Origin: Bacilli bacterium
GTDB taxonomy: Bacteria > Bacillota_I > Bacilli_A > RFN20 > CAG-826
Assembly (NCBI GenBank): GCA_900767825.1
Contig: CAAGAN010000036.1
Coordinates: forward strand, 1 to 25,805
Length of the DNA stretch: 25,805 bases
Direction of reading: 5' to 3'
Shown here: positions 1 to 7,034 of the stretch, in pieces
Position numbering within the stretch: position 1 is the stretch's first letter
Layout of the letters: each line of letters begins with the position of its first letter
Made by a program: the position numbers and the translations under genes
Notes under the pieces: model-generated
Told to the model about the DNA's origin: nothing
The model's input: only the letters and a program-made list of their open reading frames with translations
Database searches by the model: none

Positions 1-31
1 GACCACCACGTACCAAAACAATGTTAACCTC

Positions 32-79
32 AGAAAGGTCTTTTGTTGCTCCCTTTCTATGAGCGTTAATATTATACCA
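32..79 (-). promoter_or_regulatory. Promoter and hairpin leader running off the left edge
   Basis: On the minus strand an extended -10 (TG-G-TATAAT, 71-79) is followed by a transcribed-looking leader. The leader can fold a 7-bp hairpin, AGAAAGG (52-58) with CCTTTCT (32-38). The gene it serves lies outside the window. A frame after the TGA near 95 stays open to the edge but has no ATG, GTG or TTG start upstream of its last codons, so no CDS is called. Positions 80-250 hold no gene that I can support. Confidence 0.35.
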
Positions 80-250
80 TGTGCCTAAAAATCATCACCC
101 GTTTGCAAATAACGTTTTTATATTTTTTAATCCCTTTGCTAATAATTTAAATTACTTTCGATCCCCAATTTTTAGAAGCGATTTTTCCGACAAATACTCA
201 TGGATTCGCTAGTTCGAACCTAATAACATTTGATAAACCGCTAATAAGAA

Positions 251-281
251 AATAAAAACACGTACTAGTTACAATACGTGC
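251..281 (-). terminator. Rho-independent terminator after tRNA-Arg
   Basis: On the minus strand, CACGTA (275-280) pairs with TACGTG (259-264) across a 10-base loop and is followed directly by TTTTTATTTT. It lies 13 bases downstream of the tRNA CCA end and is placed to end that transcript. Confidence 0.75.
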
Positions 282-293
282 ATTTTATTATAC

Positions 294-370
294 TGGCGCG
301 CCTAAACCGACTCGAACGGTTGACCCACAGCTTAGAAGGCTGTTGCTCTATCCAGCTGAGCTATAGGCGC
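294..370 (-). tRNA. tRNA-Arg (anticodon TCT)
   Basis: The minus strand gives a complete 77-base cloverleaf. The acceptor stem GCGCCTA pairs with TAGGCGC. The D arm carries AGCTGGATA, the anticodon stem ACAGC/GCTGT encloses CTTCTAA, and the T arm contains TTCGAGT. The anticodon TCT reads AGA/AGG arginine codons, which are common in the genes here. The discriminator base is G and the 3' CCA is encoded (294-296). It has its own promoter and terminator, so it is a single-gene unit downstream of uvrC. Confidence 0.96.
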
Positions 371-379
371 AGCGTCGAT

Positions 380-408
380 ATAATATGCAAAATAGCAAAA
401 AATATCAA
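380..408 (-). promoter_or_regulatory. Promoter of tRNA-Arg
   Basis: On the minus strand a -35 TTGATA (403-408), a 17-base spacer and a -10 TATTAT (380-385) place the start of transcription a few bases before the tRNA 5' end at 370. This is the expected geometry for a vegetative sigma factor. Confidence 0.75.
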
Positions 409-465
409 TAGGCAACAATCAATATAGACTTTATTTTTAAGGTAATTCCCTGCTAATTACTTATC

Positions 466-2220
466 TTAATGAAGTTTTTCGTATAACCTTCTAGCAACTT
501 CAACTGGAAGTAGCTGGCTTAATTCTTCAATAGAAGCATTCAATAACGCTTCTTTAGTCTGGAAGGAAGCAGAAATCTTTTCTTTTCGTTTATCCCCTAG
601 CCCTTCAATTCCATCAAAAATAGAACTTAATTGCCTTTTATTATGCTTATTCCTAAATGTAGATATAGCAAACCTATGTACTTCATCTTGCATCCTCATA
701 AGCATAAAGAATAAAGAAGACTTCTTATCTAAAGGATAGATATTCCCATCCTTATCAATTAACCCTTCTGTTTGATGGGAATCATTTTTATATAATCCAA
801 ATGTAGGAATATCTATACCTACCTTATCTAATCCTTCTAAAACCGCATGTACTTGGGGTAATCCTCCATCGACTAGAATCAAGTCAGGATAAGTTAGATT
901 AGATTCTTTTAACCTTGAATAACGTCTATTTATGACTTCTACCATAGAATGGTAATCATCCCCTGCCACATTATTAGAAAGATTATATTTTCTATAATTG
1001 GATTTAGAGGAATTACCATTAATAAAACATACCATTGCCCCAACTGCATCGCTTCCCTGAAGATGTGAATTATCGAATAATTCGATTCTATAAGGAATAG
1101 GTATCTTTAATAAATTGCCCAAGTCTTCGAGTAATTTGGCCTTATCATCTTCTAGCCTAGAAGAAGAAAAATGCTCATCTAATCCATTTTTAGCATTAGA
1201 TTCAGTGATGGAGATAATATTAGAGAGCACCCCTTCTTTAGGAGAGATAACCTTTATATCGAATTCTTCTTTTAAGACAATAGAAAGGAATTCTAGCCTA
1301 GTAACTACGATTCTAGGTGGTTCGATTTGAAGGTAATGCTGTTCTAATAAGGAAATGATGTTTTCTTCTAAGGAAGAGAATTCTTCTACAACAAAATTCT
1401 TCTTTCCTAATAATAGCCCTCCCCTATAGGTAAGGAAAGAAAGGCAAAGATAACCATCCCTACTAGAAAAGGCGATAGAATCAAAATCCTTATATTCGCC
1501 TTGGAGCTCAACATTTTGCCTTGAGGAAATATAATTGATCGCATCGATGCTTTTTTTATAATCCGCGGCTAATTCGAAATCTAGTTTAGAACTAGCAATC
1601 TCCATTTTTTCTTCTAATTCTTTCTTAATCGAAGAAGTATCGCCTTTTAAAAAAGAAATAATCTTGTCCTTAAGTTTATTATTCTCTTCTAGGCTAATTT
1701 TATTAATGCAAGGACCTAGGCATTGGCCTAAATGGTAATATAGGCATGGAGAAGAAGGGATGCTCCTACATTTCCTAGTCGGATATATCTTATTTAGTAA
1801 ATCAATTAAAGAATAAGCATAGCTAGAAGTCGGGAATGGCCCGAAATAATAATAGGATTTATCTTTGCTAGAACGTGCGATTTTTAGATATGGGTCATCT
1901 TTTTTCTTTAAGGCAATATAAGGATAATGGGAATCATCCATCAACATGATGTTATATCTAGGGTAATGGGTTTGGATAAGGTTGCATTCTAGTATTAGGG
2001 CTTCTTTCTCGCTAGAAACTAGAATAGTCTCAAAATGATCAATATGGCTAACCATGGCCGCGACTTTCCCAGATTGGGGACGAAGGAAATATTGGCTAAC
2101 CCTATTCTTTAGGTTTTTAGCCTTGCCAATATAGATGATCTTGTCATCTTTATCCTTCATCAAATAGACACCAGGCTTATTTTTTAGAAGGTTTATTTGC
2201 TCTTTCAATATATCATTCAT
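466..2220 (-). CDS. uvrC: Excinuclease ABC subunit C (UvrC)
   Basis: UvrC is the nuclease of bacterial nucleotide excision repair and makes the 3' and then the 5' incision around lesions delivered by UvrA/UvrB. The 584 residues match the family length. The N-terminal GIY-YIG nuclease is visible as KPGVYLMKDKDDKIIYIGKA (residues about 14-33). A UVR motif that contacts UvrB follows near 200-230. The C-terminal RNase H-like nuclease contains LFDNSHLQGSDAVGAMV and LILVDGGLPQ, and a helix-hairpin-helix ends the protein (IEGLGDKRKEKI). The ATG overlaps the mutS2 stop as TAATG, so the two genes are probably co-transcribed and translationally coupled. No strong terminator follows the stop. Identification is secure. 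Confidence 0.97.
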   Translation of the reverse strand: MNDILKEQINLLKNKPGVYLMKDKDDKIIYIGKAKNLKNRVSQYFLRPQSGKVAAMVSHIDHFETILVSSEKEALILECNLIQTHYPRYNIMLMDDSHYPYIALKKKDDPYLKIARSSKDKSYYYFGPFPTSSYAYSLIDLLNKIYPTRKCRSIPSSPCLYYHLGQCLGPCINKISLEENNKLKDKIISFLKGDTSSIKKELEEKMEIASSKLDFELAADYKKSIDAINYISSRQNVELQGEYKDFDSIAFSSRDGYLCLSFLTYRGGLLLGKKNFVVEEFSSLEENIISLLEQHYLQIEPPRIVVTRLEFLSIVLKEEFDIKVISPKEGVLSNIISITESNAKNGLDEHFSSSRLEDDKAKLLEDLGNLLKIPIPYRIELFDNSHLQGSDAVGAMVCFINGNSSKSNYRKYNLSNNVAGDDYHSMVEVINRRYSRLKESNLTYPDLILVDGGLPQVHAVLEGLDKVGIDIPTFGLYKNDSHQTEGLIDKDGNIYPLDKKSSLFFMLMRMQDEVHRFAISTFRNKHNKRQLSSIFDGIEGLGDKRKEKISASFQTKEALLNASIEELSQLLPVEVARRLYEKLH

Positions 2221-4532
2221 TATTTTAAATAAACTATGCTAGCCCCAGCCCCGCCTTCATATTCGCTTGCAGGTTCACATCTATCAACAAAAGTATGTTT
2301 CTTACAATAATCTAAAGTCATCCTTTTAAGTGCTCCAGAGCCTAAACCATGGATAATACGTACTTTCTTATACCCTTTTAACCTACATGAATCTAGGTAA
2401 TGGTCTAGTTCTCTACTTGCTTCTTCATAACGTAATCCAATAAGATTGCATTCTAAAGGCAATCCTTTTGATGTCGACAAAGAATCAAGAACACGTCCAC
2501 TTAATTGCTTCTTTTCAATTTTTGGCTCGCTGATTTTAATTAACTTATCGATAGAAGAATTAAAACTCATCCCGTTAGAAGAGATGATCTCAACTTTCTT
2601 GCCGTTAATCCTATTTATCTTTCCTTCAATTCCAAATAAGGGAAGAGATACATAATCCCCTACATTAAAAGAATCATTATTAGATTTAGAAATAGAATCT
2701 TCCTCGATAAATAAATCGTCTAATTTCTTTTTCGCATCTATAGCTTCATGTAGCTTGATATCAGGCTTAGATAGAGTGGATATGATTTCTTTTACTTCTT
2801 CTTTAGCCTTATTTATTATCTCGTTTTGCTTATTCAAAGAGAATTCTTTTATTTGCCTTTCTTTTTCTTCAATTAAGGCCATCTTAGAATTTAAAGTCTT
2901 CTCTTTCTTAACTAATTCAGCTTCTTTTTTCTCTAGCTCTAGTTTAAGTTTCTTATTCTCGCTCAAAGAGGAAGCAAGTTTATCTAACGCGACTTTCAAG
3001 GAGCCATCTTCTTCTTTAGAAGATATTTTTCTAGCATAATCTAGTATTTCTTCATTTATCCCAAATCTTTTAGCAACTTCAAATCCAAAAGAATCTCCAG
3101 GTAGTCCCATTAATAAATGATAAGTAGGAAGAAGGCTAGTCGAATCAAATTCCATCGAGGCATTTATTATCCCTTTATTAGTAAGGGCAAAAGATTTCAA
3201 GGAATCAAAATGGCTAGAAACAAAGGCAAAACAATGCTTCTTTAATAAATAGGAAACAATAGACTCCGCTAAAGCTTCACCTTCTTTTGGAGAAGTTCCA
3301 GTGCCTACTTCATCTAATAAGACTAAATCTAGCCCCCCTACATTATCTAAAATTGAGGCAATGTTCGAGCAATGCCCTGAGAAAGTAGAAAGATTATCTA
3401 CAATAGATTGGCTATCCCCAATATCTAGATAGATATTCTTAAAATAAGGGATGCTCGCACCTTCTAGAGTTGGTAACATATAACCCATCTTTAATAAGTA
3501 AGCACATAATCCAACGCTTTTTAAAACAATCGTCTTGCCCCCGGCATTAGGTCCGGAGATAATGCAAATCTTATTTTCCTTATTGATAGATAAAGTATTT
3601 GGGATTACTTTCTTTTCATCTAATAAAGGATGGATAAAGGAAGGTAGGTAAATATAATCCCCAATAGAAGCAACATGTCCTTTATATTTTCTTCCCATTA
3701 ATACCCTGGCCTGCAAATAATCAATCTTAGTCAATAGATAATTTAAGGTAGATAAATCCAAATCGTAAGAAGATACTAAAGTTGATAAAGAGGCCAAAAT
3801 CCTAGCAATTTCATTCTTTTCTTCTTCTTTTAATTCAAATATCTTGTTATTTAGCCTTACTAATTCTTCTGGTTCGATGAATGTAGTAGATCCAGTCGAA
3901 GATACATCTTGGATAATACCTTTTACCTTGTTTTTATAGGAAGAAGAAACCGCTAGGACATAATGCCCGTTTTTTAAAGTCGGGGAAAAAGAAGTCAAAT
4001 ATTCTTTGTTTCTATTTAACGAATCACTTAATAATTTATCCGCACTATTTAAAGCAACCTTTATTTGGTGACGGATACGTTTTAAATCAAATGAGGCACT
4101 ATCCAATATATTTAAATCAGGTCCAATCGAATTGATTAGGTTATCATTCAAATCCTTTAATAAAGGTATCCTTTCCTTTATATCCACTAGCAATGGAAAT
4201 TCATTTCTAGGCAAAGAAGAAATAAAACTAGATAAAGACTTCCCATTTTCAATCGCCTTATGAATATCAAAAAGAGATTCGATAGATAAAGAAGCACCTT
4301 TTTTGGAATAGGAAATGTATTTGCTTAGATTTCCAAATCCAATAAAGCTAATCTGCCCTTTATAGGCAATGGCTAAATCTAATTCCTTTAGGTAGCTAAA
4401 TTCCTTCTCCAGTTCTTCTTTTTTATATATTTTTCCTGATAAGGCCACTTCTTTCCCTTCATTAGTAGAGGCAAGATTAGCAGTCATTTCTAGTATTTTA
4501 TTTATCTCAAGTACATCAATAACATTCTGCAT
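2220..4532 (-). CDS. mutS2: MutS2 family ATPase/endonuclease
   Basis: A MutS-related ATPase of the MutS2 class (770 aa). Family members act on branched DNA or on stalled, collided ribosomes rather than in mismatch repair. The MutS core and clamp are followed by Walker A GPNAGGKT (residues 327-334) and Walker B LDLVLLDEVGTGTSP (from about 401). A Lys/Glu-rich coiled coil spans about 505-590 and a C-terminal Smr domain starts near 690. The Smr core HGLGSG is present, but the LDLR motif that begins this domain in most relatives reads CNLI, so the Smr nuclease may be altered. No Shine-Dalgarno precedes the ATG, and a TATAAT box lies only 7 bases upstream, suggesting a leaderless mRNA. It is coupled to uvrC downstream. 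Confidence 0.95.
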   Translation of the reverse strand: MQNVIDVLEINKILEMTANLASTNEGKEVALSGKIYKKEELEKEFSYLKELDLAIAYKGQISFIGFGNLSKYISYSKKGASLSIESLFDIHKAIENGKSLSSFISSLPRNEFPLLVDIKERIPLLKDLNDNLINSIGPDLNILDSASFDLKRIRHQIKVALNSADKLLSDSLNRNKEYLTSFSPTLKNGHYVLAVSSSYKNKVKGIIQDVSSTGSTTFIEPEELVRLNNKIFELKEEEKNEIARILASLSTLVSSYDLDLSTLNYLLTKIDYLQARVLMGRKYKGHVASIGDYIYLPSFIHPLLDEKKVIPNTLSINKENKICIISGPNAGGKTIVLKSVGLCAYLLKMGYMLPTLEGASIPYFKNIYLDIGDSQSIVDNLSTFSGHCSNIASILDNVGGLDLVLLDEVGTGTSPKEGEALAESIVSYLLKKHCFAFVSSHFDSLKSFALTNKGIINASMEFDSTSLLPTYHLLMGLPGDSFGFEVAKRFGINEEILDYARKISSKEEDGSLKVALDKLASSLSENKKLKLELEKKEAELVKKEKTLNSKMALIEEKERQIKEFSLNKQNEIINKAKEEVKEIISTLSKPDIKLHEAIDAKKKLDDLFIEEDSISKSNNDSFNVGDYVSLPLFGIEGKINRINGKKVEIISSNGMSFNSSIDKLIKISEPKIEKKQLSGRVLDSLSTSKGLPLECNLIGLRYEEASRELDHYLDSCRLKGYKKVRIIHGLGSGALKRMTLDYCKKHTFVDRCEPASEYEGGAGASIVYLK

Positions 4533-4539
4533 AAGCCTA

Positions 4540-4545
4540 ATTATA
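4540..4545 (-). promoter_or_regulatory. -10 box of the mutS2-uvrC operon
   Basis: TATAAT on the minus strand lies 7 bases from the mutS2 ATG (4532). A weak -35 candidate, TTAAAG, lies 18 bases upstream. The start of transcription would fall at or next to the start codon. Confidence 0.5.
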
Positions 4546-4580
4546 TAGCAAAAATGGTTTTTACTTTAACTAACTTCATC

Positions 4581-4586
4581 TAAAAT
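4581..4586 (+). promoter_or_regulatory. -10 box of rnhC
   Basis: TAAAAT on plus is followed by 7 bases and then the ATG at 4594. The only -35 candidate is weak (TTTACT at 4560-4565, 15-base spacer). The 55-base gap to mutS2 must carry divergent promoters for both genes. Confidence 0.35.
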
Positions 4587-4593
4587 AGTGTCT

Positions 4594-5505
4594 ATGAGCG
4601 AGCAAACATTTTCTTATCCAATCGATGAAACTACATTAAATAGATTAATAAAGGAATATTCTTCCATTTCTAGCGATCCTAAAAATGAATATATTGTTTT
4701 CTTTGCATCCAAGCCTAAATTCTCTATTTCTATATTTATCAATAGGAAAAAGGAATATAAAGTCGTATTTCAAGGGGAACTAGCTAGAAAAGAAGCATCA
4801 AGAATGGGATTTAATACTTCTATTCCTAAAAAAACAAGGACTTGTCCTCCTAGACAAAATAAACTAGATATCTTTCTTCCCCAAATTGGATCAGATGAAG
4901 TTGGGTTTGGGGATCTATTTGGTCCGATAATAGTCGCGAGTAGTTATATCGATTCGACTTTGCTTGAATATATATCTTCTTTAGGAGTAACGGATTCTAA
5001 ATTATTAACTGATGAAAAGATATTAGAAATCGGGCCTAAATTAATATCTAAAATACCTTATTCGGAACTATATTTGCCACAGGAAAAATATAACCAAATC
5101 GAGCAAAATGGCTTCAATATGAATAAAATCAAAGCCAAGATGCATAATCGGGTGCTTCTTAATCTAGCCAAAAAATATCCAGCTGCCGAGCTTAAGATTG
5201 ATCAATTTGCCAGCGAGCCTATTTATTATTCTTATTTAAAAGAAGAAAAAGAAATCGCTCGCCCAATCGAATTTTCTACAAAAGGGGAATTAGCTTTCCC
5301 CTCCGTTGCAGTAGCTTCCGTAATTGCTAGATATGCATTTTTAAAAAGAATGGAGCAATTAGATAAGATTTATGACCTCCATTTCCCATTCGGGGCAAGT
5401 GCAAAAGTCGATAAATTCGGGATTGAATTTGTTAAAAAATTCGGAGTAGAAGAACTAAATAAAGTCGCGAAGATGAATTTTGCTAATATATCTAGGATAA
5501 TTTAG
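4594..5505 (+). CDS. rnhC: Ribonuclease HIII
   Basis: RNase HIII cleaves the RNA strand of RNA:DNA hybrids and is typical of Gram-positive bacteria. An N-terminal TBP-like substrate-binding domain of roughly 90 residues precedes the RNase H type 2 catalytic domain. Catalytic acidic motifs are visible as IGSDEVGFGDLFGP, GVTDSKLL and LKIDQFAS. The protein is about 303 aa, normal for the family. I chose ATG 4594; an in-frame GTG at 4588 would add two residues. Neither has a Shine-Dalgarno. The 3' end overlaps the convergent rluD by 14 bases, and the terminator lies inside rluD. Confidence 0.95.
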   Translation: MSEQTFSYPIDETTLNRLIKEYSSISSDPKNEYIVFFASKPKFSISIFINRKKEYKVVFQGELARKEASRMGFNTSIPKKTRTCPPRQNKLDIFLPQIGSDEVGFGDLFGPIIVASSYIDSTLLEYISSLGVTDSKLLTDEKILEIGPKLISKIPYSELYLPQEKYNQIEQNGFNMNKIKAKMHNRVLLNLAKKYPAAELKIDQFASEPIYYSYLKEEKEIARPIEFSTKGELAFPSVAVASVIARYAFLKRMEQLDKIYDLHFPFGASAKVDKFGIEFVKKFGVEELNKVAKMNFANISRII

Positions 5506-6409
5506 TTAGGGCAGATTTAAAATAATCTGGTAAAGGAGAGATGAAAGTCATCTCCTTTTTTAGATTTGGATGAAAGAAACTTAATTTATAAGCATGCAAT
5601 AACTGCCCATCATTAAATAAGGTACGATTGCCTTTGCCATAAACTAAATCCCCAAGCAAAGGATGCCCTATATAATCCATATGGACCCTTATCTGGTGAG
5701 TTCTTCCTGTCTCGAGTTTGCATTCAATGTAGGTAGCATCGCTAGAAAAGAACCTTTCCAATACAACAAAATTAGTAATGGCTTCTTTGCCAGACTTAAT
5801 ATCTACTGCCATCTTGATTCTATTTTGCTTATCTCTACCTATAGGAGCAATAATCTTGCCTTCATTTTCGTTTATTATCCCTTTTACGATGGCCTTATAT
5901 TCTCTATGCATCGAATGGGTCGATAATTGAAGTTGGAGTTCTCTTAAAGTATCTTCTTGCTTTGCTACTACTAATAATCCAGAAGTATCTTTATCGATAC
6001 GGTGGACTATTCCTGGACGGATATAGGAAGAAGTCTCTGCCAATTCTTTTTTCCTAAAAAGCAATCCGTTGACTAAAGTTCCGTCGCTATGTCCATTTCC
6101 GGGATGAACGATTAATCCTTTTGGCTTATCAATGACCATAAGATAATCATCTTCATAAATAACTTCAAAAGGAACATCTTCCTCTTTTAATTCAAGTTCG
6201 CTCTCTATATATGGATAAAAGGAAATCTCATCACCCTCATTTACTAGATAATGGGCTTTCTCATTTTTAGAATTGACTAAACAGTCCCCATTTTTAATCA
6301 AAGTAGCAACTTTGGATCTAGAAATAGCGGCTTTATGGAGAAAAAGATATTGATCAAGCCTCATATTGGCTTCATCTTTATTTACTATTAACGTCTTCTT
6401 TTCCTTCAT
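5492..6409 (-). CDS. rluD: RluA/RluD-family 23S rRNA pseudouridine synthase
   Basis: Converts uridine to pseudouridine in RNA, for RluD-type enzymes in 23S rRNA. An S4 RNA-binding domain occupies the N-terminus (MRLDQYLFLHKAAISRSK). The catalytic loop HRIDKDTSGLLVVAK with its essential Asp follows at about residue 135, and GRTHQIRVHM marks the conserved C-terminal core. The length (305 aa) is typical. I chose ATG 6409; an in-frame GTG at 6421 is also possible. Either start overlaps the end of lspA by 32-44 bases, which fits the common lspA-rluD pair of Firmicutes. The exact substrate site is inferred from the family. Confidence 0.92.
   Translation of the reverse strand: MKEKKTLIVNKDEANMRLDQYLFLHKAAISRSKVATLIKNGDCLVNSKNEKAHYLVNEGDEISFYPYIESELELKEEDVPFEVIYEDDYLMVIDKPKGLIVHPGNGHSDGTLVNGLLFRKKELAETSSYIRPGIVHRIDKDTSGLLVVAKQEDTLRELQLQLSTHSMHREYKAIVKGIINENEGKIIAPIGRDKQNRIKMAVDIKSGKEAITNFVVLERFFSSDATYIECKLETGRTHQIRVHMDYIGHPLLGDLVYGKGNRTLFNDGQLLHAYKLSFFHPNLKKEMTFISPLPDYFKSALTKLS
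5532..5562 (+). terminator. rnhC terminator inside the rluD coding region
   Basis: On plus, GAGATGA (5538-5544) and TCATCTC (5548-5554) form a perfect 7-bp stem with an AAG loop. AAAG on the outside can extend pairing with CTTT, and a T run follows. It lies 27 bases past the rnhC stop and within the last codons of rluD on the opposite strand. On minus it has no U tract, so it should act only on rnhC. Confidence 0.75.
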
Positions 6410-7034
6410 CTTTAGCTTCACTTTCTAAAGGGTTTTTATTGTATGGGTCATTCTTACTAGATTTAACTGAATCGATTATTAGGATTACTACCATCATAAT
6501 AACCCCAATAGTTAGATAAGAATCCGCTAGATTAAATACGGCAAAAGGATTAACAAAACTATTTGGAGCGCTAGGTCCACCACCTAGATAAAATTGGATA
6601 AAGTCGATTACCCCATCAAATCCAGTTATATTAGACCAATAGAAGGCACGGTCAATTAGATTGCCAAATGCCCCAGAAAGGAGTAAGCAAGCCGTAGCCA
6701 TCTCTAGATAATTCATCTTTTTAACATTCTTAATCCAATAAAATGCGATTAAGACAGACATTACGATAGAAATAACTATATTGATTGCCCTTCCAGCTAC
6801 TCCATCTATTCCTAACGAGAATGCAATCTTGGTGTTATGGTAAAGAGTAATATATAGGAAATTAGGGATAATGGCCATTTGATCCCCTACATTTAAAAAC
6901 AATTGACACATCCATTTAGAAATTACATCAAGAACAAATAAAACAAGGAAAAGGGAAAAGAATATGACTATCCCTTTTCTTGTCTTTTTGTCCATGGAAA
7001 GGAATTTTTCCTTTAATTGCATTAATTTATTCAT
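6378..7034 (-). CDS. lspA: Lipoprotein signal peptidase (LspA, signal peptidase II)
   Basis: An inner-membrane aspartyl protease that cleaves the signal peptide of prolipoproteins after diacylglyceryl modification. Four membrane segments are apparent. The two catalytic Asp motifs are intact: FGNLIDRAFYW and FAVFNLADSYLTIG. The protein (218 aa) is longer than the usual 150-170 because of a charged N-terminal extension (residues 1-25) and a charged, Lys/Glu-rich tail. I chose ATG 7034, which overlaps the ileS stop by 8 bases; ATGs a few codons downstream are possible. Its substrate class is represented in this window by the lipoprotein at 23102-24220. Confidence 0.93.
   Translation of the reverse strand: MNKLMQLKEKFLSMDKKTRKGIVIFFSLFLVLFVLDVISKWMCQLFLNVGDQMAIIPNFLYITLYHNTKIAFSLGIDGVAGRAINIVISIVMSVLIAFYWIKNVKKMNYLEMATACLLLSGAFGNLIDRAFYWSNITGFDGVIDFIQFYLGGGPSAPNSFVNPFAVFNLADSYLTIGVIMMVVILIIDSVKSSKNDPYNKNPLESEAKDEGKEDVNSK

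Noticed and set aside
1..95. Open minus-strand frame ending DLSEVNIVLVRGG at the window edge, faintly like the R-G-G loop region of ribosomal protein S12
   Set aside because: There is no start codon upstream, a promoter lies inside the frame, and the similarity is short and does not extend upstream.
442..460. GTAATT/AATTAC hairpin after uvrC as a terminator
   Set aside because: On minus it is followed by CTTAAAAATAAA, not a U tract, and the stem is only 6 AT-rich pairs.
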